From contig NZ_KB890497.1 of assembly GCF_000373105.1 (NCBI RefSeq), positions 1-64,000 on the forward strand: DNA of 64,000 nt. Direction: 5' to 3'. Both the position numbers and the translations under genes were made by a program. This DNA comes from Neolewinella persica DSM 23188 (GTDB lineage Bacteria > Bacteroidota > Bacteroidia > Chitinophagales > Saprospiraceae). The notes beneath the pieces were generated by a model. That model was not told the origin of the DNA. It saw only the letters and a program-made list of their open reading frames with translations, and did not search any database. Position 1 is the first letter of the stretch, and each line of letters opens with the position of its first letter. Shown here piece after piece: positions 1 through 7,510 of this stretch.

Positions 1-189
1 AGAAAACGAATGATCTACGGATCATTCAAACTTTATTTAATCAGCAAACTAGGTCTTTGTATCTATACGAATGACGTTATCGGTTTAGCTGTCTCTCTTA
101 CCCAACTTGTTGATCGTTCACTAAAGAAACGAATCACGCATTAGCAGGGACATCCTTTACGGTTGTCCGCCAGCGTCGATTACAAACTC
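1..189 (+). other. 23S-5S rRNA spacer
   Basis: This stretch precedes the 5S rRNA and holds no coding signal or recognisable tRNA. It does not resemble the 3' end of a 23S gene, so the 23S gene should end just before the window. It contains a small inverted repeat, gatctacggatc, at about 12-23. The assignment as spacer rests only on its position before the 5S gene. Confidence 0.6.
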
Positions 190-301
190 TTTGGTGGTTA
201 TTGCGGGCAGGATCACCTCTTACCATTCCGAACAGAGAAGTTAAGCTGCCCAGCGCCGATGGTACTTGGACTTGATCCCGGGAGAGTAGGTCACCGCCAA
301 T
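190..301 (+). rRNA. rrf: 5S ribosomal RNA
   Basis: The sequence has the hallmarks of bacterial 5S rRNA: a 5' TTTGGTGGTTAT helix strand that pairs with ACCGCCAA at 293-300, the conserved block CATTCCGAACAGAGAAGTTA at about 224-243, and GGGAGAGTAGGTC near the 3' end. Its length, about 112 nt, is normal. It is the last gene of an rRNA operon whose 16S and 23S genes lie before the window. The exact ends are good to a few bases. Confidence 0.95.
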
Positions 302-306
302 TTTTT

Positions 307-347
307 GAAAGCCTCATCGCAACCTTGCGATGGGGCTTTCTCCATTT
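307..347 (+). terminator. Terminator of the rRNA operon
   Basis: The arms GAAAGC-CTCATCGCA (307-321) and TGCGATGGGGCTTTC (326-340) form a strong hairpin with a short loop, flanked by T-rich sequence on both sides, right after the 5S gene. Confidence 0.85.
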
Positions 348-351
348 GGGG

Positions 352-412
352 CAAGTTGTCCAGTTGTCCAGTTATCATGACAACCGTCAACTTGACAACC
401 CGACAACCAAGA
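352..412. repeat. Inverted short-word repeat (GTTGTC / GACAACC)
   Basis: The left part repeats the word GTTGTCCA; the right part repeats TTGACAACC and CGACAACC, its inverse. Together they can fold as a ragged hairpin between the rRNA operon and the subtilisin gene. The same word family recurs at 27580-27661 and 57165-57210. The rest of the gap to 562 shows nothing recognisable. Confidence 0.6.
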
Positions 413-562
413 TTAACCCACCAAAACCAGCCCCCAACACATCTAAATGGCAGATTATCACGTTTTAAGAACAGTCCCCTCGTCTAATCTCCGCCTACAT
501 CCATCGAATGATGGTTGAGATAAAAGCGAGGAAACCTTACCTTAAGACCAAATTATCATCCT

Positions 563-2086
563 ATGCTGATCATTGTTGCCCTCTTACTTTCTCTTTGGTT
601 TTGGCGCCGTAACCTCAAAGACGCCGGAATCTGGATGATCGCTACTTACGCTGGTATGGCCTTCATCGCTTGGTCGGATTACAGCAGTGTTTCCGCCGCC
701 GGTGGTGTCCTGAATGAGGCACTGCCCAGGATTGTTCGCGACTTCTTGCTGCTTGGTATGGTCGGTTTTGTTCAAAGTCTGGCCGTTAACAAGCGGATGC
801 CGATCTGGATGGCAATCGCACTTACGTTGGTCATTTTCGCGCTTGCACATTTTCTGGAATTCGAAAAGCCTCAGTACCCGTCTTCTGCTAACGGAGCGAA
901 CGACGCTACCTCTAGCATCAAATATGATCCGAATGGGGAATTTCTGGTGGAAGTAAACGACGCGCACCAGAGCATCACCTTCGCGGACGAGGCTCGTCAA
1001 CGAGGTTGGTCTATTTCTCCTGCCTTTTACCCGGCCGCAGCCGATCGTACCCAACTTGACAATTACTACGTAGTGGATGTATCTGATGTGGCTGACGCTG
1101 CATCGGAGCTCTCCAGGATGTCTACAGTAGAATATTTTGAGCCCAACGAAATCATTGAAGTGGAACCCTTCATCAGCGGCGAAGCCGGAAGCCTGAAACG
1201 CAACCCATCTCTCAGCATCAACGACCCTAACACGGACCAGCAATGGGCCATGGAGGTGATGCAAATGGAAGCCTACTACCGCTTACTTGCCAGTCAGACG
1301 CCAGTGAAGAAGGCCAGGATTGCCATTCTCGATACGGGCGTTGATGGAAACCATGAGGACATTCAGGGTAATTACTTCTCTGTCGACAAGAAATACGACA
1401 ACGACCCCATGGGCCATGGTACCCACTGTGCCGGTATCGCTGCCGGAGTAACCAACAACAACATCGGTATTGGTAGTCTCGCCGGAACAGGGAAAAAACC
1501 GTTTGTGGAGGTAACCAGTATCAAAGTACTCAGTGCCGGTGGTATGGGGACACAAAAGACCATCATTGCCGGAATCATTGAAGCCGCTGATGAAGGAGCA
1601 GATGTTATTTCCCTATCTCTGGGTGGTCCTAGCAATTCCAGTCGACAGAAGGCCTACAGCCAGGCAGTAAAGTACGCGCACGACCAGGGCGCCATTGTCG
1701 TTTCGGCCGCTGGCAACAGTAACCGTGATGCTAAAGATTACGCTCCTGCTAATGCTACGGGGATGATTACCGTCTCTGCCGTAGACCAGGACCTGAAGCG
1801 TGCGGTATTCACCAACACCGTGAACAACGTTAAGCAAGGCATCGCCGCTCCCGGTGTAGGCATCTTCAGTACTACTCCCGACAACAACTACAAGATCTTT
1901 AGCGGAACAAGCATGGCTTGTCCGTTCGTTGCCGGACTAATCGGTGTCATGCGCTCCGTAAATCCAGACCTGTCAGCAAAGGAAGCTTATAAGATCCTTA
2001 ATCAAACTGGAATGGATGTGGCCGATACTAAGACGATCGGTCGGGTGGTGCAGCCGGAGGCTGCCCTGCGGGCTGCCCTGAAGTAG
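563..2086 (+). CDS. Membrane-anchored S8 family serine peptidase (subtilisin-like)
   Basis: Subtilase with the full catalytic triad: Asp257 in ILDTGVDG, His285 in GHGTHCAG and Ser450 in GTSMACPF, plus the oxyanion-hole Asn in SAAGNSN. Residues 1-100 hold about three hydrophobic segments, so the protein is probably anchored in the inner membrane with the protease domain outside the cytoplasm. Residues about 125-205 look like an I9-type propeptide/inhibitor domain, ending in STVEYFEPNEII just before the mature enzyme. Several N-terminal membrane helices in place of a plain signal peptide are less usual for secreted subtilases. No T9SS C-terminal domain is present. It stands alone between the rRNA operon and the SDR gene. 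The substrate is unknown. Confidence 0.93.
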   Translation: MLIIVALLLSLWFWRRNLKDAGIWMIATYAGMAFIAWSDYSSVSAAGGVLNEALPRIVRDFLLLGMVGFVQSLAVNKRMPIWMAIALTLVIFALAHFLEFEKPQYPSSANGANDATSSIKYDPNGEFLVEVNDAHQSITFADEARQRGWSISPAFYPAAADRTQLDNYYVVDVSDVADAASELSRMSTVEYFEPNEIIEVEPFISGEAGSLKRNPSLSINDPNTDQQWAMEVMQMEAYYRLLASQTPVKKARIAILDTGVDGNHEDIQGNYFSVDKKYDNDPMGHGTHCAGIAAGVTNNNIGIGSLAGTGKKPFVEVTSIKVLSAGGMGTQKTIIAGIIEAADEGADVISLSLGGPSNSSRQKAYSQAVKYAHDQGAIVVSAAGNSNRDAKDYAPANATGMITVSAVDQDLKRAVFTNTVNNVKQGIAAPGVGIFSTTPDNNYKIFSGTSMACPFVAGLIGVMRSVNPDLSAKEAYKILNQTGMDVADTKTIGRVVQPEAALRAALK

Positions 2087-2159
2087 GTTCCTAAAAGTCA
2101 AAACGGTGACAGCAAACCAGTAGCGCCGGGGTATAGAGAGTTTTGTACCTTGTCGGCTT

Positions 2160-2936
2160 ATGGATTTACAACTAAAGAAACGAACCTTCTGCGTTGGTGG
2201 TGCCACCAGCGGACTGGGCCGTGCCGTAGCCGAACGCCTGTTGGCTGAAGGCGCGCAGGTGATCGGAGTAGCTCGAGGCCGGGATGAACTTGATGCGATG
2301 GCCGTCGAATTCGGTAAAGCTTTTACGCCTTACGCCGCCGACCTCACCGACGGTACCGCCATCAGGATACTCAGTGAATACCTGCTTGAAAAAAAGATTG
2401 ACGGCTGTGTCCTCAACGCCGGTGGCCCGCGGACGGGTAGGGTAGAGGAACTGGACATGGAAGACTGGGACCAGGCTTACCACGGTACCCTACGCTGGAA
2501 AATCCAATTAACCAATGCGCTTTTGCCAATGCTGAGAGCTAACGGCGCCGGTCGGTTACTATTCCTCGAGAGCGTATCCATCAAGCAGCCTATCGATAAT
2601 CTGGTACTGAGTAATGCTATGCGCGCTGCGGTAGCGGGCTTCGTCAAAACGCTGAGCCGCGAGATCGGAGCTGATGGCCTGACCGTGAATATCCTCGCGC
2701 CGGGCTATCACGCTACCCCACGCATCACCACGGTACTGGAGAAATCTTCGGAAATACAGGGCATTAGCCTGGAGGAAACCGAAGCTGGTTTTACGGCGGA
2801 AACAGCGGTGAAAAAACTGGGTGATCCTGCAGATTTTGCGGGCATGGCGGCATTCCTGATGTCTCCGATGGCACGTTACATCACTGGGCAGACGGTCACC
2901 GTTGACGGCGGCCTGGTCAGACACATTACTGGATAA
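2160..2936 (+). CDS. SDR family oxidoreductase with altered active site
   Basis: Rossmann-fold short-chain dehydrogenase of classical length (258 aa). The nucleotide-binding glycines are G14, G18 and G20 (GGATSGLG), NAGG is at 86-89, and the C-terminal PG...ITGQTVTVDGG is typical of FabG-like members. The catalytic YxxxK is not conserved: at the expected place the sequence reads S151-N-A-M-R155, so Tyr is Ser and Lys is Arg. A known subgroup of FabG-like SDRs shows the same change, so this is probably not a sequencing error, but normal SDR catalysis is doubtful. The stop codon overlaps the next start (TAATG at 2934-2938), so the cupin gene is probably translationally coupled. Both may act on one small metabolite; the substrate is unknown. 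Confidence 0.88.
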   Translation: MDLQLKKRTFCVGGATSGLGRAVAERLLAEGAQVIGVARGRDELDAMAVEFGKAFTPYAADLTDGTAIRILSEYLLEKKIDGCVLNAGGPRTGRVEELDMEDWDQAYHGTLRWKIQLTNALLPMLRANGAGRLLFLESVSIKQPIDNLVLSNAMRAAVAGFVKTLSREIGADGLTVNILAPGYHATPRITTVLEKSSEIQGISLEETEAGFTAETAVKKLGDPADFAGMAAFLMSPMARYITGQTVTVDGGLVRHITG

Positions 2937-3265
2937 TGAGCTATTTCGTAAACAAAGAACAAGACCTTCCCCTCCAGGAAGTTTTTCCCGGAATCCAGGG
3001 GAGGTTGATTCACACCAAACTGACCACCGTTGCTGATTTCAGCATCGCCGCCGGCACCGTATTACCGACGCACCACCATCCGCACGAACAGACCTCCACC
3101 ATTCTTTCCGGACAGTTCCTGTTCGTGGTCGGAGCGGAAGAACGCCTGCTGCAGGCCGGAGAAGTGGCCGTTATCCCGGGCAACGTACCGCACAGCGGCA
3201 CAGCCCTGACCGACTGCCGGATCATTGATGTTTTTTCACCCGTACGGGAAGATTACCGAATTTGA
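2936..3265 (+). CDS. Cupin domain protein
   Basis: Single-domain cupin of 109 aa. Motif 1 is HHHPHEQTSTILSG, with likely metal ligands among H46-H50 and E51/Q52. Motif 2 is PGNVPHSG with His86. Small cupins of this type are often isomerases, sugar-processing enzymes or metal-dependent dioxygenases; none can be chosen from sequence. It starts inside the stop region of the SDR gene and ends 1 nt before the next gene, so the three form one operon. The pairing with an SDR suggests shared substrate handling, which is inference. Confidence 0.88.
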   Translation: MSYFVNKEQDLPLQEVFPGIQGRLIHTKLTTVADFSIAAGTVLPTHHHPHEQTSTILSGQFLFVVGAEERLLQAGEVAVIPGNVPHSGTALTDCRIIDVFSPVREDYRI

Positions 3266-3266
3266 T

Positions 3267-3767
3267 ATGACCATTCAGGCACTGGGGGAAATACCCGAAA
3301 CACTGTATTTGGCGAGGGATATGAGAATTATTCTTTGGCCCGAAGATCAAATGGGGCATCTTTCCGGTATTGATGCGGCTTTGTTTTTTTCGGGCGCGGA
3401 CGCAGGTGCCAGGGAATTGTTGATTCGCAGTGGCCGACCTGCCATCGACTTTACCACCGAACCTTTTGATCCCGACCTGCTGTACACGGATTACCTGACG
3501 CGCCTGCGGGCGGCACCCCGGACCAATTACCAACCCATCGACTGCAATTTCTACGATAACTTCGAAGCTGCCATCGTGACCCGACGGGCAGTCAAACTGG
3601 TGTATCTGGACCCTTTCGGGAAAGAGATTACTGCAGCTACCAGGCTAAAGGACCTGAAAACGAAACAAACGGAAGAATACGTCCAACTGGAATCCGGCGA
3701 ATGGCTGCGGTTGGACCGTATTGTTCGTGTGGATGGGGAGGCGGCGGGGGCATCCTGTCGGTTTTAG
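3267..3767 (+). CDS. Protein with C-terminal Rof-like (Rho-binding antiterminator) domain
   Basis: The ATG at 3267, one base after the cupin stop, is preferred over an earlier codon at 3225 that would overlap the cupin gene; it gives 166 aa. Residues about 88-155 (NYQPIDCNFYDNFE...YVQLESGEWLRLDRI) match the pattern of E. coli Rof: YQPI-[DN]-C, YDN-x-E, a basic/hydrophobic strand and RLDKI-like end. Rof is a small Sm-like barrel that binds and inhibits transcription terminator Rho. The first 85 residues have no domain I recognise. The assignment is by motif only; it could instead be an unrelated Sm-like RNA-binding protein. It is the last gene of the SDR-cupin operon. Confidence 0.62.
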   Translation: MTIQALGEIPETLYLARDMRIILWPEDQMGHLSGIDAALFFSGADAGARELLIRSGRPAIDFTTEPFDPDLLYTDYLTRLRAAPRTNYQPIDCNFYDNFEAAIVTRRAVKLVYLDPFGKEITAATRLKDLKTKQTEEYVQLESGEWLRLDRIVRVDGEAAGASCRF

Positions 3768-3783
3768 CTGTTGAGATTATCTC

Positions 3784-5814
3784 TCACTCCACCAGTATTT
3801 CATCCACAAACAGCCAACACGGTTCACCCGGTGCGGGGTGCCAGGCTGGGTTTACGTTTTGGCTCTTGATGTCGATTCGAATATAGCGTGCCAGGGTTGG
3901 CTCAGATCGAAGCAAGTGGTTGTGTACCCTAACGTCGGTAGGGCCATCGGCAACAGGTATCTGCTTATCCTGAAACGGCACGTAACGTCTGCCATCTTTA
4001 GAAACGGAAATTTTGATGGACCTGGGAAGGTGGATGTAGGCGTTATGATCTGCAAGCGTGCCGAGCGTTACAACACTTATCTCTTCCTCTTGCCCGAGGT
4101 CTGCGGTAAGGGTTAAATCATCACCCAGGTAGCCTAGCCAGCGACCGTCGCCAAAGCTGCTGCCGCCTTTCCTGAGGTCCTTTAAGGTAACAACGCCCTG
4201 AGCGGTATAATTTTCGTGAGGTTCGACGCTGGCGCGTAAGCGGTCGATGGAGAAGCGTGACTTGATGAAAGTACTTGAGATGGGCTCGCTGTCTTTCCAT
4301 CCGGGCATTGACAAGATCGCCTTTACCTCAGTGGTGGCAAATAGGTAGAAGGGCTCAGTATATTCGGGAGAGTTTTCGTTCGGTATGATTCCATCTGTGG
4401 TGTACTTGATCGTTGCTTTACTGGCTTTAGTGTCGAGCTCAACCAGTAAGGAGTCGGTAAAGAGATCTTGCTCAGCCACGATGACTGGAGGCACTAACCG
4501 GGACTCCCCAAATTGAGCAAAGTCAACCCCGCCAATTATCTCAAATTGAGGGTAGTCAGCTCGCCATTTCTCAAGCCCGGCATTTGCCAGCGGTGTCTCC
4601 CACAGGTAGACTTTTTTCAGACCTTCCAGCTTATTTAATAGTTGTAGTACGGTGCTGTCAACCCGTGTGCCGTAAAGGTTAAGGCTTCTTAAGGAAGGTA
4701 ATTCTTTCAGTCGGGCAATACCTTCACTGCTGATATGACAATTACTCAGATTTATGGTGTTTACATGCTCAAAACGACTGAAGACTTCAAGGTCCTTATC
4801 CGCTATGGAGGAATTCGAAACATCAATAGACTTGATGGTCGGAGCAATCTTGCGTAAATTTTTCAGGTGCTCAGGATTAAAACTTGCGGCATTTCGCAGA
4901 CGCACCGTTACCCATGAATCGTCCAGAGATTGTAAGGAAGCGATTATTCCATATTGTTCCAGGTTCACCAATTGTTGGGCAGCAGGCCTCTCTGGTTGGG
5001 GATGCTGTGCTGCTTGCAAGGCTTCCAGATAGTCGTCTATCTCGGCAGTGGTTTTCAGGTCTTTTACCTGGTGGTCATAGTCCCTCATGTTTTCAATCCA
5101 CCAGGCCAGGAAATTACGCTCTTCGTTGGTCAGCTGTAGCTTTCCACTTGGCGGCATGTGCAACTCGTCCTCTTTTGGCAAGAATACCCGGTTAATGAGC
5201 GGACTTTCGGTAAGCGAACCAGGGAGTAAGATTGCTCCGTTTTCGCCGCCTGCCTGCCAGCCTGCCAGGGTGTGCAACAGTAATTCTCCCTTCAGCTTTT
5301 GTGGGTTATGGCAACTCACGCACTTACGATCAACAATGGGTTTGACCAAATCATTAAAAAGGTGTGCTTCTTCTATGTTCTCGGGAAGTACTACGGTTTT
5401 TACCGCAGAGGGTACAGTTAGAAACCCCTCTCCGTGAGTAAGTGATCCGCCATAATGACCCGTAAGGGTGAGCAATAGAATAAACGCAGTGAAAAGTCCG
5501 CCAAATAGCTTTTGATCGGAGCCGGTACGATAGGCCCAGAGTAGAAGTACCGCGCCTACTGCGGAGCCAATGCCCAAATACTTGTGCCAATTCAGCAAGC
5601 TTTCGTCGTAACCACCATCACTGGCTAGTATCCATCCCGAAACAGCGGATGCGATGGCACTTAGTGCACCAATACTTAATGCGAAGGTGAAATCTGTCTT
5701 ATCCGTTCTTTTGCTAAAAAAGTATTCGAAGCTCCAATGTGTAAAAGCATAGACTAGCACCCCAATCGGGAGGTGTAATAGCAAAGGATGGAAACGGCCT
5801 ATCAACTCTATCAT
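3784..5814 (-). CDS. Membrane c-type cytochrome with LRR and chitobiase-like C-terminal regions
   Basis: 676 aa. Residues 1-125 contain four hydrophobic segments and FHPLLLHLPIG, as in DUF2231 heme/quinone-type membrane domains. One heme c site, CVSCH, lies at 165-169 in a planctomycete-type cytochrome c domain (KPIVDRKCVSCHNP...GELLL). Residues about 290-430 form leucine-rich-repeat-like strands (SLRSLNLYGTRV). About 440-520 resembles a chitobiase/HEX C-terminal domain (ATIKYTTDG..P), and the end is a F5/8-type carbohydrate-binding-like region. It is the last of three genes that share planctomycete-type features with 6028-7509 and 7511-9853. Role inferred: membrane-bound redox partner of an extracytoplasmic degradative or dehydrogenase system. 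Confidence 0.82.
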   Translation of the reverse strand: MIELIGRFHPLLLHLPIGVLVYAFTHWSFEYFFSKRTDKTDFTFALSIGALSAIASAVSGWILASDGGYDESLLNWHKYLGIGSAVGAVLLLWAYRTGSDQKLFGGLFTAFILLLTLTGHYGGSLTHGEGFLTVPSAVKTVVLPENIEEAHLFNDLVKPIVDRKCVSCHNPQKLKGELLLHTLAGWQAGGENGAILLPGSLTESPLINRVFLPKEDELHMPPSGKLQLTNEERNFLAWWIENMRDYDHQVKDLKTTAEIDDYLEALQAAQHPQPERPAAQQLVNLEQYGIIASLQSLDDSWVTVRLRNAASFNPEHLKNLRKIAPTIKSIDVSNSSIADKDLEVFSRFEHVNTINLSNCHISSEGIARLKELPSLRSLNLYGTRVDSTVLQLLNKLEGLKKVYLWETPLANAGLEKWRADYPQFEIIGGVDFAQFGESRLVPPVIVAEQDLFTDSLLVELDTKASKATIKYTTDGIIPNENSPEYTEPFYLFATTEVKAILSMPGWKDSEPISSTFIKSRFSIDRLRASVEPHENYTAQGVVTLKDLRKGGSSFGDGRWLGYLGDDLTLTADLGQEEEISVVTLGTLADHNAYIHLPRSIKISVSKDGRRYVPFQDKQIPVADGPTDVRVHNHLLRSEPTLARYIRIDIKSQNVNPAWHPAPGEPCWLFVDEILVE

Positions 5815-6027
5815 TATACGCTGCTGTAGTTTTATTGGTCAACTATATATACAGATCTCTATCTCATGAGGTGGTTTTGCGTTCGCGAAGCGAATGTGGC
5901 TTTCTCCCATCGCCGCCAGTAAGGGCGAACCCTTGCGGTCGCCCGTACTCCGTACTGCACGCCCTGCACACCCGTACTCCACGCCCTGCACGCCCGTATT
6001 ATCTCCAGGAACCAGGTCTACCATAGC
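5815..6027. repeat. Intergenic gap with short-word repeats
   Basis: This gap splits the cytochrome operon. It holds the hairpin TTCGC-GAA-GCGAA at about 5882-5894, a GGGCGAACCC...GGTCGCCC inverted pair near 5931-5944, and a run of the words CGTACTCC and ACGCCCTGCAC at 5943-5998. Related words occur at 12768-12820 and 13610-13640. Confidence 0.55.
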
Positions 6028-7509
6028 TTATGATAAAATATCATGGATTACATCTCCGCTAACGTCCGTCAGCCGGAAACGCCGGCCCTGGTATTTGTAG
6101 GTAAATTTCTCATGGTTAATACCCAGTTGGTGCAGCAGCGTTGCCTGAAAGTCATGAACATGGACGGGGTTTTCTACGATGTTGTACCCGAACTCGTCAG
6201 TTTTTCCGTAGGTAATCCCCGGCTTCACGCCTCCGCCGGCCATCCAGATGGAAAAGCAGCGCGGGTGGTGGTCACGACCATAATTGGTATCCGTCAAAAG
6301 GCCTTGGGAGTAATTGGTACGGCCAAATTCACCGCCCCAAACAACCAGCGTCTCCTCCAGCATACCTCGTTGCTTCAGGTCCATGATCAAGGCCGCTGAT
6401 GCCTGATCAACGTCTTTCGCCTGATTAGCGATGGCGCCAGGCAAGTTGTCGTGCTGGTCCCACCCCATGTGATAAAGCTGGATGAAACGAACCCCTTTTT
6501 CGGCAAGTCTTCTGGCGAGTAGTGCGTTGGCCGAAAAAGTGCCGGGCTGCATCGATTCTGCTCCGTACATCCGGTAAATATGATCTGGTTCTCCGGAGGT
6601 ATCCATTATTTCCGGGACGGACGACTGCATCCTGTACGCCATCTCGTATTGTGAAATACGGCTGGAGATTTCGGGGTCGCCAAACTCCTCCATGTGCTTT
6701 TGATTCAGGTCGGCGACCAAGTCAATCATCTTCCTGCGCGACTGACGGTTCATGCCCTTCGGGTCCTGCAAAAACAGAACGGGGTCTTTGGCCGAACGAA
6801 ACTGAACCCCCTGATGCAGGGAGTGCAAAAAGCCATTACCCCACAACCTGCTGTACAACGGTTGGCCAAATTTTCGCCCGGTTCCTCTGGAAAGCAATAC
6901 CGTAAAAGTGGGCAGGTTCTCATTCATACTGCCTAATCCGTAACTAAGCCAGGATCCAATGCAGGGCCGACCTGGTTGCTGCGACCCGGTTTGGAAAAAG
7001 GTAATGGCCGGATCGTGGTTTATCGCATCGGTGTGCATGGATTTAATGATGCAAATATCGTCTGCTACTTTTGAGGTATAGGGCAATAGTTCGCTCAATT
7101 CGGAACCACTCTGCCCGTGCTTTTTAAAGGCAAATTGAGAACCTACTAATGGGAAGGCATCCTGGCCGGAAGTCATCCCCGTAAGGCGCTGTCCTCTTCG
7201 TATGCTTTCAGGTAAGTCCTCTCCACGCAGCTTATTGAGCAAAGGCTTGTGATCAAATAGCTCAAATTGTGAAGGTCCTCCACTCTGGAATAAATAGATG
7301 ACACGCTTTGCTTTGGGCGCGAAGTGTAATTTCCCTTCCGAAAGAATACCGTTCAGACTATTGGCAATTTGCTCCTCAGGCATACCACCTCCTCCAAGGC
7401 CACATCCAAGTAGACTCGTTAGTGCTGCCCCTCCAATTCCGAGGGCTGATTTGGAGAGGAATGCCCTCCGGTTCATATTGTACTGCCGGTCTTTTATCTC
7501 CTTATGCAT
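6028..7509 (-). CDS. DUF1501 family protein (sulfatase-like, Tat/lipoprotein signal)
   Basis: 493 aa. The N-terminus NRRAFLSKSALG is a twin-arginine signal, followed by a hydrophobic stretch ending in LLGCG, so the protein is probably exported folded and may be lipid-anchored. The body is DUF1501, an alkaline-phosphatase-superfamily-like fold: FQSGGPSQFELFDHKP early, LLARRLAEKGVRFIQLYHMG in the middle, then WGGEFGRT and GRDHHPRCFSIWMAGGG, where D and H residues fit metal ligands. Start at 7509 keeps 1 nt from the upstream stop; ATG 7476 is possible. DUF1501 genes nearly always follow a DUF1549/DUF1553 cytochrome gene, as here. Known mostly from Planctomycetes, Verrucomicrobia and marine Bacteroidota; substrate not established. 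Confidence 0.9.
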   Translation of the reverse strand: MHKEIKDRQYNMNRRAFLSKSALGIGGAALTSLLGCGLGGGGMPEEQIANSLNGILSEGKLHFAPKAKRVIYLFQSGGPSQFELFDHKPLLNKLRGEDLPESIRRGQRLTGMTSGQDAFPLVGSQFAFKKHGQSGSELSELLPYTSKVADDICIIKSMHTDAINHDPAITFFQTGSQQPGRPCIGSWLSYGLGSMNENLPTFTVLLSRGTGRKFGQPLYSRLWGNGFLHSLHQGVQFRSAKDPVLFLQDPKGMNRQSRRKMIDLVADLNQKHMEEFGDPEISSRISQYEMAYRMQSSVPEIMDTSGEPDHIYRMYGAESMQPGTFSANALLARRLAEKGVRFIQLYHMGWDQHDNLPGAIANQAKDVDQASAALIMDLKQRGMLEETLVVWGGEFGRTNYSQGLLTDTNYGRDHHPRCFSIWMAGGGVKPGITYGKTDEFGYNIVENPVHVHDFQATLLHQLGINHEKFTYKYQGRRFRLTDVSGDVIHDILS

Positions 7510-7510
7510 C

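Noticed and set aside
1-189. 3' end of 23S rRNA or a tRNA in the rRNA spacer
   Set aside because: No match to the 23S 3' domain and no cloverleaf or TTC/CCA pattern can be found.
584-1264. Long minus-strand frame opposite the subtilisin gene
   Set aside because: It lies wholly antisense to a gene with a complete catalytic triad and has no recognisable motif.
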